This document shows positions 34,099 through 42,526 of a stretch of 64,000 bases of DNA, in pieces. Numbering within the stretch: position 1 is the stretch's first letter; each line of letters starts with the position of its first letter. A program made the position numbers and the translations under genes. A model generated the notes under the pieces. The model was not told where the DNA came from. It worked only from the letters and a program-made list of their open reading frames with translations, and searched no databases. The DNA comes from Breoghania corrubedonensis (GTDB taxonomy: Bacteria; Pseudomonadota; Alphaproteobacteria; Rhizobiales; Stappiaceae). Location: NCBI RefSeq assembly GCF_003053845.1, contig NZ_QAYG01000001.1, forward strand, positions 502,078 through 566,077, in the 5' to 3' direction.

Positions 34099-36039
34099 AT
34101 GAAAAAGTGCATGACCTTAGCGGCAGGGGTGGCAGGCCTGCTCGCCGCTTCGATGCTGACCAGCCCGACGTCCGCGCGCGTGATCGACTTCAAGATCCAG
34201 TCGTCCGGATCGGTCTTCGACGGCCAGTCCTACGGGGACGCTGGCACCTATGAGCGGATCGACGCGATCGCCACGATCGCGGTCGATCCCAAGGCGCCGG
34301 AAAACGCCGTGATCGTCGGTATCGACAAGGCGCCGAAGGACAAGAACGGCGATGTCGTCTTTTCGGCCGAGGTCTCGATCCTGCGACCGGCGGAAGCCGC
34401 CAAACGGTCTCCCTTCCTGTTCTACGAAGTCACGAACCGGGGCCGCAATCTCTCCTTCGAACTGCTCAACGATTCTCATTCGGCAGGCATTCCCTCCAAG
34501 CCCGAGGATGCCGGCGACGGCTTCGTGCTGGAGCACGGCGACACGGTCGTTTGGAACGGCTGGCAGCCGGGCCTGCCCGACAAGCTGATGAACATCACCC
34601 TGCCCGTCGAGGAGGGTGTTGCCGGCACCTCGCGCGAGCAGATCATCTTCGACAAGCCGGGTGCGACCGGCACGCTGAAGCTCAGCTATCCGGCGGCCGA
34701 TCTCGATCCGGCCAAGGCGACGCTGACGGTGCGCACGAACGACACCGACAAGGCGGAAACGCCCAAGGACCTCGGCTTCAAGTATGTCAGCGAGACCGAA
34801 GTCGAGATCACCCGTCCGGCGGATGCGCCGGCCGGCGCGATCTACGAGTTCGTCTATCCGGCGAAGAATCCGGTTCCCGCGGGCCTCGCAATGGCGGCGA
34901 TCCGCGACGTTGTCTCGTTCCTGCGCGGCAATCCCGGCCACGAGGCGACGGATCCGATCGACGGCATCAAGTACACCGTCGGCATGGGCATTTCGCAGTC
35001 CGGCCGGCTGATGCGCGACCTGATCTATCAGGGCTTCAACGCGGATGAGGGCGGCGCACGCGTGTTCGACGGCGTGATGGCGCATATCGCGGGCTCGCGC
35101 AAGACCTACACAAACTACGCCTTCGCGCAGCCGGGCCGTTATTCCCGCCAGCACGAGGACCACGACTACCCCGGCGACCAGTTCCCCTTCACCTACGTGA
35201 CGATGACGGATCCGATCTCCGGCAAGACGGACGGTATCCTGGAGAAGTGCCAGGCCTCCGACACCTGCCCGAAGATCATGCAGTCGGACACCTCGACGGA
35301 GTTCTGGCAGGCCCGCGCCTACCTTCTCTCCACCTCGCCCGACGGCGAGACGGCACTCACCATGCCGGACAACGTGCGGCTCTACTTCATCGCCGGCACG
35401 CAGCATTTCGCGCTGTGGGACGGAAAACCCGGGACCAAGGAAGAGGCCGCCTACCCGACCAACCCGCTGAGCGTCACGCCGGTCCTGCGCGCGCTCTATG
35501 ACGACATGGAAGCCTGGGTCGCGGACGGCACCGAGCCGCCGGCCAGCCGGTATCCGAGCGTTGCCGACGGCACGCTCGTCCCGGTGTCCGAGCTCGTCTA
35601 TCCGACGGTTGCAGGCGAGCCGCTCGCCCCGAAGTTCAACACGCTTCAGGTGATGGACCATTCCAAGGTGCCGCCGGTTCGCGGCAAGGCCTATCCGCAG
35701 CTCGTTCCCGCCATCGATGAGGACGGCAATCCGCAGGGCGGCGTGATCCTGCCGCGCCTCGCCGTGCCGCTCGGCACCTACGAGGGCTGGAACCTGCGCA
35801 CCGAGGGCTACGCCAAGGGTGAACTCTATTCCACGACCGGCAGCTTCATCGCCTTCCCGGCCGAAGCCGTGGATGACGACAGCCGCGACGGGCTCGCCGA
35901 GCGCTACGAGAGCAAGGACGCCTACATCGCCGCGGTCAAGGAGGCGGCCGAGGCGCTTGTCGCGGATCGCCTGATGCGTGCCGAGGACGTCGCCACGACG
36001 CTGAAATACGCCGAACGCGACGCCGAGGCCTTGCAGTAG
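34099..36039 (+). CDS. Secreted alpha/beta-hydrolase domain protein
   Basis: A 646-residue exported protein. Signal peptide is about 1-27 (MKKCMTLAAGVAGLLAASM ... TSAR). The body matches the alpha/beta-hydrolase domain family found in many soil and marine proteobacteria; the likely nucleophile is in GISQSGRLMRDL (about 301-312). An N-terminal beta-rich part (about 28-230) precedes the hydrolase core. Two cysteines (KCQASDTCPK) probably form a disulfide. The substrate is unknown; an esterase or lactonase role is possible. Start at 34099 because the signal peptide begins there. A strong terminator follows at 36069. Confidence 0.85.
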   Translation: MKKCMTLAAGVAGLLAASMLTSPTSARVIDFKIQSSGSVFDGQSYGDAGTYERIDAIATIAVDPKAPENAVIVGIDKAPKDKNGDVVFSAEVSILRPAEAAKRSPFLFYEVTNRGRNLSFELLNDSHSAGIPSKPEDAGDGFVLEHGDTVVWNGWQPGLPDKLMNITLPVEEGVAGTSREQIIFDKPGATGTLKLSYPAADLDPAKATLTVRTNDTDKAETPKDLGFKYVSETEVEITRPADAPAGAIYEFVYPAKNPVPAGLAMAAIRDVVSFLRGNPGHEATDPIDGIKYTVGMGISQSGRLMRDLIYQGFNADEGGARVFDGVMAHIAGSRKTYTNYAFAQPGRYSRQHEDHDYPGDQFPFTYVTMTDPISGKTDGILEKCQASDTCPKIMQSDTSTEFWQARAYLLSTSPDGETALTMPDNVRLYFIAGTQHFALWDGKPGTKEEAAYPTNPLSVTPVLRALYDDMEAWVADGTEPPASRYPSVADGTLVPVSELVYPTVAGEPLAPKFNTLQVMDHSKVPPVRGKAYPQLVPAIDEDGNPQGGVILPRLAVPLGTYEGWNLRTEGYAKGELYSTTGSFIAFPAEAVDDDSRDGLAERYESKDAYIAAVKEAAEALVADRLMRAEDVATTLKYAERDAEALQ

Positions 36040-36068
36040 GCAGCGGTTTCAGTTTCTTGAAAAAACGA

Positions 36069-36097
36069 CGCCCGCCGGGAATCCGGCGGGCGTTTTT
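36069..36097 (+). terminator. Rho-independent terminator of the secreted hydrolase gene
   Basis: A perfect 10-bp stem CGCCCGCCGG/CCGGCGGGCG with loop GAAT followed by five T residues, 30 bp after the stop codon. The A-run on its left side may make it work in both directions. Confidence 0.9.
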
Positions 36098-36199
36098 CGT
36101 TCGCTCGAGGCCGAGGCCATGACCCGGTAATGGGGCATGGTCAGGGGCCCGGAACAACCGGAGAGAGCCCCCCGTATCCCCCGCGCGGGGTCCCTCACT

Positions 36200-36349
36200 C
36201 TCCTTCGTCATTTGCCCGGCACCCGCCTTCGCGGGCACAGGCTCCGTCCGGGCAACCCAACGCAGGCAGTGGCATTCAGGGCGACGGCCATGGGTCACCC
36301 GGACGGAGCCTGTGCCCGCGAAGGCGGGTGCCGGGTGATGACGAAGGAG
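36200..36349. repeat. Inverted repeat with about 60-nt arms
   Basis: The left arm begins CTCCTTCGTCAT and includes GCACCCGCCTTCGCGGGCAC; the right arm mirrors it and ends ATGACGAAGGAG. Only a few mismatches over about 60 bp. It lies between the convergent hydrolase and thiolase genes. Confidence 0.75.
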
Positions 36350-36400
36350 GGGGCGTAGCCAAGGACGATGTCCGTGCAGTTTCCGGACAGTTCCCCGCCG

Positions 36401-37567
36401 CTACTTCAGCGCCTGCAGCACGCTCACATAATTCGCGACGGCCGCGCCGCCCATGTTGAAGATGCCGCCGATCTCGGCATTGGGAAGCTGCATGTCTCCC
36501 GCCTCGCCGGCAAGCTGCATGGCGGTGATGGCGTGCATGGAGACGCCAGTGGCGCCGATCGGGTGGCCCTTCGCCTTCAGCCCGCCCGAAACGTTGACCG
36601 GCAGCTTGCCGCCAACCTCGGTCCAGCCTTCAAGGACGGCCTTCGCGCCCTGGCCTTCCGGCGCCAGCCCCATCGCCTCGTATTCGATCAGTTCGGCGAT
36701 GGTGAAACAGTCGTGCGTTTCCACGAAGGACAGATCGTCGAGCGTGACGCCGGCGGATTTCAGCGCCCGGTCCCAGGCGGTGGCGCAGCCTTCGAACTTC
36801 AGGATGTCGCGCTTCGACATGGGCAGGAAATCCTGCGCATGGGCGGTGGAGCGGAAGGCGACCGCCTTCTTCATGCCGAGCGCGGTTTCCGTATTGGTGA
36901 GAACGATCGCCGCCGCACCATCGGAGACGAGCGAGCAGTCGGTGCGCTTCAGCGGGCCAGCCACGAAAGGATTCTTCTCGCTCTCGGTGCGGCAGAAGTC
37001 GTAGCCGAGATCCTTGCGCATCTGGGCGAAGGGGTTCTTCACGCCATTCTTGTGGTTCTTGGCGGCAATGGCGGCAAGCGCGTCGGACTGGTCACCGTAT
37101 TTCTGGAAATAAGCCCCGGCGATCTTGCCGAACACACCGGCAAAGCCGGCCGGAATATCCCCCTCCTCGGCGAGGTAGGAGGCCTTGAGCAGGTTCTGGC
37201 CGATCTCGGGACCGGGGGTCGTCGTCATCTGTTCAACGCCGACAACCAGCACGAAGCGCGCGGCGCCGGAATGGACGGCTCTGACGCCCTGGTGGACGGC
37301 GGCGGAACCCGTCGCGCAGGCGTTCTCCACCCGCGTCGCCGGCTTGAAGCGCAATGCCGGGTCGGCCTGCAGCACCAGCGAGGCGGTGAAATCCTGGGCC
37401 GAAAAGCCTGCGTTGAAATGGCCGAGCACGATCTCGTCGACGTCGGCGGCATCGATGCCGGCATCGGCAAGCGCGCCATTCGCGGCCTTGACGATCAGGC
37501 TCTCGACCGTCTCATCGGAAAGCCTGCCGAAGGGCAGATGCGACCAGCCAACAATTGCTGCACTCAT
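36401..37567 (-). CDS. Thiolase family acyl-CoA acetyltransferase
   Basis: A 388-residue thiolase of the SCP-x-like branch. The nucleophilic cysteine is in VENACATGSAAV (about 82-93), the histidine motif is ETHDCFT and the C-terminal glycine-rich segment is GGLKAKGHPIGATG. It cleaves or forms 3-ketoacyl-CoA. ATG 37567 is preceded by GGGAGGAA. It lies 107 bp downstream of an MDR oxidoreductase on the same strand, and a UTRA regulator lies upstream of both, suggesting a small catabolic unit. The acyl substrate is not evident. Confidence 0.9.
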   Translation of the reverse strand: MSAAIVGWSHLPFGRLSDETVESLIVKAANGALADAGIDAADVDEIVLGHFNAGFSAQDFTASLVLQADPALRFKPATRVENACATGSAAVHQGVRAVHSGAARFVLVVGVEQMTTTPGPEIGQNLLKASYLAEEGDIPAGFAGVFGKIAGAYFQKYGDQSDALAAIAAKNHKNGVKNPFAQMRKDLGYDFCRTESEKNPFVAGPLKRTDCSLVSDGAAAIVLTNTETALGMKKAVAFRSTAHAQDFLPMSKRDILKFEGCATAWDRALKSAGVTLDDLSFVETHDCFTIAELIEYEAMGLAPEGQGAKAVLEGWTEVGGKLPVNVSGGLKAKGHPIGATGVSMHAITAMQLAGEAGDMQLPNAEIGGIFNMGGAAVANYVSVLQALK

Positions 37568-37674
37568 GAAAATTTCCTCCCTGAGGCACCCTTGGCGGGC
37601 GCCGTTCCTCCTTCGCCAAATCTAGCGTGAGGTGTGCGTTGCAACAACGCCAAAGATGGAGAAAAGACGCAGGA

Positions 37675-38694
37675 TCAGGAACCGAGCGAGATCACGATCT
37701 TGCCGACATGACCACCGCGGCCAAGCATATCGAAGGCCGCCGCATGGGCCTCGAAGGGAAACACCTGGTGAATGCGTGGGCGCAGACCGTGGGTGGCGAT
37801 CGCCGCCAGCATCGCCTCCATGTCGGTGCGCGAACCGACCGTCACGCCCTGCAGACGGATCTGGCGCATGACGACGAGCGGCAGGGGCAGCGGCGCGACG
37901 GGGCCGGACAGAACCCCGATCATGGCGAGCGTTCCCCCGACGCGCACCGCGCGCAGCGACTGGGCGAGCGTCTTCTCGCCGCCGAGTTCGACAACTAGAT
38001 CGACGCCGTCCGCCGCGAGCGCGGCGCGCGCGGATTTCGACCAGTCCGGCTCGCGCAGATAATTGATGCTCACGTCGGCACCGAGATCCGACACCTGGGC
38101 GAGCTTTTCGTCGCTTGAGGAAAGAAGCGCGGTGCGCGCGCCCGCCATTCTTGCGAATTGAAGCGCGAACAATGCAACGCCGCCGGTTCCCTGGATCACC
38201 ACGGTGGCACCCGGCTTCATTGCCCCGCCGGCAAAGAGCGCACACCATGCGGTGAGCCCGGCACAGGGAAGGCAGGCGGCTTCCTTGAGGCTCAGCTGAG
38301 CGGGCACTGGCAGCAATGCCGCCGCGTCGAAGACAACATATTCGGACAGGACACCCGGCTTGCCGCCGGCACCACGGCTCCCCTCAAGGAATTCACGCCG
38401 GGCGGGGCCGGAGGGCCAGTCCTCCATAAACAGATTGATGACGCGGTCGCCCTGCCTGAAGCGGGAAACGCCCTTCCCGGTCTCCTCCACAATGCCCGCG
38501 CAGTCGGACGCGGGAACGGCGGGCAGCGCCGCGCGCGGATCGTACTTTCCGCTGACGAACAGATGATCGCGGTAATTGAGGGAGACGGCGACCACGCGCA
38601 CCAGCACCTGGCCCGGTCCGGGCTTCGGCCGTTCCCTTTCCACGATAGAGAGATTGGCCGGCGAGAAACCGCCGGAAAGCTCAAGTGTCCGCAC
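37675..38694 (-). CDS. Zinc-independent MDR oxidoreductase (quinone oxidoreductase-like)
   Basis: A 339-residue medium-chain dehydrogenase. The N-terminal GroES-like domain has VSLNYRDHLFVSGKY in place of the catalytic zinc cysteine motif, and PASDCAGIVEETG. The Rossmann part has VVIQGTGGVALFALQFARMAGA (about 163-184). The missing zinc ligands place it with the quinone oxidoreductase branch. Start GTG 38694 is chosen for a strong GAGGGGGGAAGG upstream; the frame stays open to 38802. Probably co-transcribed with the thiolase gene. Confidence 0.85.
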   Translation of the reverse strand: MRTLELSGGFSPANLSIVERERPKPGPGQVLVRVVAVSLNYRDHLFVSGKYDPRAALPAVPASDCAGIVEETGKGVSRFRQGDRVINLFMEDWPSGPARREFLEGSRGAGGKPGVLSEYVVFDAAALLPVPAQLSLKEAACLPCAGLTAWCALFAGGAMKPGATVVIQGTGGVALFALQFARMAGARTALLSSSDEKLAQVSDLGADVSINYLREPDWSKSARAALAADGVDLVVELGGEKTLAQSLRAVRVGGTLAMIGVLSGPVAPLPLPLVVMRQIRLQGVTVGSRTDMEAMLAAIATHGLRPRIHQVFPFEAHAAAFDMLGRGGHVGKIVISLGS

Positions 38695-38886
38695 GCCTTC
38701 CCCCCTCAGTGCGTTCCGGCCCGCGTGCGTTCCGACTGTTGGACGTTCCACCCCGGCGCATGCCCGTTTGCGTGTTCGATAGCCGGTACCGCTCCACACC
38801 ATGGGCCGGTCTTGTCAGACAATCATGCCCCCGGCGCCTTTTCAACATCAACTCATCGAACGTTCGATGCGCAACGGCGCGACGTA

Positions 38887-39570
38887 TCAATCCGCGGCAG
38901 AGAGGATGGAATGAAGCGCAAAGGCTTTGGGCGGACAGACGGCGCGCAGAACCAGGTAAGGTTCTTTGGCGTCATCGAGATACCGGCGGATCATCACCAG
39001 CCGGCAAAGGTCGTATTCACCGTCCTGGGGAGCATCGCAACGGATCTCCTGGACGATCTCCGCCGGATGAAGCCCGTGCATCGCAGCAAGCAGGTCCGGC
39101 AAACGTTCTCCGCCAAGCCGGGGCACGACATCACCGCAGGTTTCATCGAGATAGATACATGCCGGCGCTTCCATTCCCGACGCGGCGTCGCGAAAGACGC
39201 CCGACAGGCGCAACATCGGCTTGAACGCCGACAAGCCGATGTCTGTCTTGTCCACATCCGTGACAGTCGCCACGCCTTCAAGACGAAACGTCCAGTCGAA
39301 GGGAGCGGACGCGAACCCGTCGAGCAGGTGATAGCCCGTTCTCATGGAACGCTCGCAGGCACGCACCACCTCGGTGCCGCGTCCCTGGCGCGATCTGACG
39401 AGGCCACGCTCGCGCAAAGACCTCAAACCGTGCCGGATCGTATGCCGGCTTACATGGAAGCGTGCAGAAAGCTGAGCCTCAGTCGGCAGCAGTCCACCCT
39501 CTGGATGGACGCCTTCGCGGATCTCGCGGCCGAGGGCCTCGGCAATCTGCTCGTATTTCGGAATCTGCAT
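38887..39570 (-). CDS. GntR family regulator with UTRA domain
   Basis: A 227-residue regulator. The winged helix (about 5-70) has LLPTEAQLSARFHVSRHTIRHGLRSL, and the C-terminal UTRA ligand domain (about 85-225) places it in the HutC subfamily. Ligand unknown. The MDR oxidoreductase and thiolase genes follow on the same strand after 192 bp and are its likely targets (inference). Upstream, ACGTTG-CC-CAACGT at 39722-39735 is a perfect dyad that could be an operator. The start codon is preceded by only a weak ribosome-binding site. Confidence 0.87.
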   Translation of the reverse strand: MQIPKYEQIAEALGREIREGVHPEGGLLPTEAQLSARFHVSRHTIRHGLRSLRERGLVRSRQGRGTEVVRACERSMRTGYHLLDGFASAPFDWTFRLEGVATVTDVDKTDIGLSAFKPMLRLSGVFRDAASGMEAPACIYLDETCGDVVPRLGGERLPDLLAAMHGLHPAEIVQEIRCDAPQDGEYDLCRLVMIRRYLDDAKEPYLVLRAVCPPKAFALHSILSAAD

Positions 39571-40001
39571 CTGTATTCCGCTATCAAGCGTTTCAAAACA
39601 CTATTAGCCGTACGGGGAACTGGCATTGTCTCTTGTTACACGGTTGAGAGACCTTTTTTGGTTATCGGTAGCCGCAAGCAACGCCTTTATAAGATTATGG
39701 TTACTGCCGTTGCGGCCCGGAACGTTGCCCAACGTAACTGCGGCGCCTTGTAACGAGCCCCCCTGCAATCGCGTATCCCCGTTCGCGCAGAGGTATAATC
39801 ACGTAACCCGACGAAACATAGTCGCATTGTGTGAAACAGGATGCGGGCACCGAATACCGTATCATAATGGCCACGCCCACGGGAAAGGCGCGCGAATCCC
39901 AATTCACCATGACAGCTGCGCATCACGCCGATGACGAATGATGCGCGACAACCTTACGCGAGCCTTGTCGGCGGAGCTCTGCAAGGGTAAATGCGCTGGT
40001 T
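39571..40001. other. Divergent intergenic region, gntR(UTRA)-uup
   Basis: A 431-bp AT-richer gap between divergent genes. It contains the dyad ACGTTGCCCAACGT (39722-39735) and several GTTAC/GTAAC words. No coding signal was seen. It should hold both promoters. Confidence 0.45.
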
Positions 40002-41840
40002 ATGGCTCTACCACCGCTCCTCACCCTGCAATCGATCCGGCTCACCTTCGGCGGCACCGCCTTGTTCGAAGACGCCGAAATGACCGTGGCACCCGGCGAC
40101 CGGCTGTGCCTTGTCGGTCGCAATGGCTCCGGCAAGTCGACCTTGCTGAAGATCGCCGCCGGCATGGTGGAGGCCGATGACGGCCGCCGCTTCGTGCAAC
40201 CGGGCGCCACGGTGCGCTACCTGCCCCAGGAGCCGGACCTTTCCGGCTTTTCCACCACACTCGCCTATGTGGAGGCCGGGCTGGCGCCGGGCGACGACCA
40301 CTACCGGGCGCAATACCTGCTGGGCGAGCTGGGTCTCACGGGCGAGGAAAGCCCCGACCAGCTTTCCGGCGGTGAGGCGAGGCGCGCGGCACTCGCGCGG
40401 GTGCTGGCGCCCGTGCCGGACATTCTGCTGCTGGACGAGCCGACCAACCATCTCGACCTGCCGGCGATCGAATGGCTGGAGGAGGAGCTTTCCTCCATGC
40501 GCTCCGCTCTTGTTCTGATCTCGCATGACCGGCGGTTCCTGCAGGATCTGGCCCGCTCCACTCTCTGGCTCGACCGCGGCACACTCAGGCGGATGGACCA
40601 GGGCTTCGCGAATTTCGAGACCTGGCGCGATGAGGTGCTGGAGCAGGAAGAGCGAGACCGGCACAAGCTCGACCGCAAGATCGTGGCCGAGGAGCATTGG
40701 GTGCGCTACGGCGTTACCGCAAGGCGAAAACGCAATATGGGGCGCATGCGCGCGCTCGCCGACCTGCGCAGCCAGCGGCGAGACCAGCGGAAATCGCAGG
40801 GCAACGTCAAGTTTGTCGCGAGCGAGGGGGAAACCTCCGGCAAGGAGGTCGTGAAGGCCGAGGAGATCTCCAAGACCTATGGCGATCGCACAATCGTAGA
40901 CACGTTCTCCACCATCATCCAGCGCGGTGACCGGATCGGCATCATCGGGCCGAACGGCGCGGGCAAGACCACACTGCTGAACCTGCTGACCGGGACGCTG
41001 GCGCCCGACAGCGGCAAGATCAAGCTCGGCACCAATCTGCTGAAGGTGACGCTCGACCAGCGTCGGGCGAGCCTCGATCCATCGTGGAGCCTGCGCGAGG
41101 CGCTGACCGACGGGCGCGGCGACAAGGTGGAGGTGGGCGGCGTCACCAAGCATGTGGTCGCCTATATGAAGGACTTCCTGTTCACGCCGGAGCAGGCGGG
41201 CACGCCGATTTCCGCTCTTTCGGGCGGCGAACGCGGTCGGCTGATGCTGGCGCGCGCGCTGGCGACCCCCTCCAACCTGCTGGTGCTGGACGAGCCGACC
41301 AACGATCTCGATCTGGAAACGCTCGACCTCTTGCAGGAACTGATCGCCGACTACGCCGGCACCGTGATTCTCGTTTCCCACGATCGCGACTTCCTGGACC
41401 GTGTGGCGACCTCGGTCATCGCCGGCGAGGGCGACGGTAGCTGGATCGAATATGCCGGCGGCTATTCCGACATGGTGGCCCAGCGCGGTCACGGTGTCAG
41501 GGCGCGCGGCGACACGCCGGCACCCGCGACTGCCAAGGCGGGAAAGACGGAAAAGCCCCAGACACAGCCTCAGACGGACACCAGGGCTCCGGCGACGAAG
41601 CGCAAGCTGTCCTTCAAGGAAAAGCATGCGCTGGAAACCCTGCCCGGCGAGATGGAGCGACTTCAGGCGGACATCGACGCACGGCGCAGGAAAATGTCCG
41701 ATCCGGCGTTCTATTCGCGCGATCCCGACGGCTTTTCGAAGGTGACGGCGGAGCTTGAGACGCTGGAGAACGAGCTGGAGGCGGCGGAGGAACGATGGCT
41801 GGAACTGGAGATGCTGCGCGAGGAGGTGGAGGCCCGGTGA
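40002..41840 (+). CDS. uup: ABC-F family ATPase, Uup type
   Basis: A 612-residue soluble ABC-F protein with two ABC domains. The first has VGRNGSGKST, LSGGEARRAAL and LLLDEPTNHLD; the second has IGPNGAGKTT, LSGGERGRLML and LVLDEPTNDLD. A short linker lies between them. The C-terminal coiled coil (about 535-612) is the DNA- or RNA-binding extension typical of Uup. It has no membrane domain; ABC-F proteins act at the ribosome, and Uup has been linked to transposon excision and ribosome function. Its stop overlaps the GTG start of the DUF188 gene. Confidence 0.94.
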   Translation: MALPPLLTLQSIRLTFGGTALFEDAEMTVAPGDRLCLVGRNGSGKSTLLKIAAGMVEADDGRRFVQPGATVRYLPQEPDLSGFSTTLAYVEAGLAPGDDHYRAQYLLGELGLTGEESPDQLSGGEARRAALARVLAPVPDILLLDEPTNHLDLPAIEWLEEELSSMRSALVLISHDRRFLQDLARSTLWLDRGTLRRMDQGFANFETWRDEVLEQEERDRHKLDRKIVAEEHWVRYGVTARRKRNMGRMRALADLRSQRRDQRKSQGNVKFVASEGETSGKEVVKAEEISKTYGDRTIVDTFSTIIQRGDRIGIIGPNGAGKTTLLNLLTGTLAPDSGKIKLGTNLLKVTLDQRRASLDPSWSLREALTDGRGDKVEVGGVTKHVVAYMKDFLFTPEQAGTPISALSGGERGRLMLARALATPSNLLVLDEPTNDLDLETLDLLQELIADYAGTVILVSHDRDFLDRVATSVIAGEGDGSWIEYAGGYSDMVAQRGHGVRARGDTPAPATAKAGKTEKPQTQPQTDTRAPATKRKLSFKEKHALETLPGEMERLQADIDARRRKMSDPAFYSRDPDGFSKVTAELETLENELEAAEERWLELEMLREEVEAR

Positions 41841-42310
41841 GCGCGACCGCTTCGCAAGCGCCCCAGATCTACGTGGACGCCGACGCCTGCACGGTGAAGG
41901 CGGAAGTGGTGCGCGTGGGCGAACGGCATGGCCTTGTCATGCATTTCGTCGCCAACCAATGGATGCGGCTCGATGACAGCCCGTTGGTCAAGCGCGTTAT
42001 CGTGCCCGAAGGCCCTGATGCGGCCGACGACTGGATCGCCGATGCCATCACCGCATGTGACATCTGCATTACCAACGACATTCCACTCGCCTCGCGCTGC
42101 CTGGAAAAGGGCGCACGGGTGCTGGGCCAGTCTGGCAAACCCTTCGACAGCGCGAGCATCGGCATGGCGATGGCCATGCGCGATCTCAACCGGCACCTGC
42201 GCGAAATCGGCGAAATCGGCGGCGGAGGCCGCCCGGTGAGCCGGAAGGATCGCTCGGACTTTCTCTCGGCTCTGGAAAACATGGTGCAGGCCATCAAGCG
42301 CGACGGCTGA
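41837..42310 (+). CDS. YaiI/YqxD family DUF188 protein
   Basis: A 157-residue protein of the DUF188 family. It has the N-terminal IYVDADACTVKAEV and the central DDWIADAIT and CITNDIPLASRCLEKGA, which resemble PIN-like metal-binding acidic residues (predicted nuclease fold). No function is established. GTG 41837 overlaps the uup stop (GTGA) and has GGAGG upstream, so the two are translationally coupled. Confidence 0.9.
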   Translation: MSATASQAPQIYVDADACTVKAEVVRVGERHGLVMHFVANQWMRLDDSPLVKRVIVPEGPDAADDWIADAITACDICITNDIPLASRCLEKGARVLGQSGKPFDSASIGMAMAMRDLNRHLREIGEIGGGGRPVSRKDRSDFLSALENMVQAIKRDG

Positions 42311-42526
42311 TAGCCGGATTTCCGTCGCCCCCTTCCGGCATACCGTTCGCGTTTGCAGGCACGCCGACCGGGCGATGTCCATCTATCAGATGGCAGACTG
42401 GACAAACAGCCGCCGGCACGACACACTTGACCTAACGGAAAAAACAGCGGCCGCGGCCTTTCAGGTCGAGCGGCGCGATATTCGTTGTGCACATCGGATT
42501 AACCGCACCAGGTCGGGTTACTGCCG

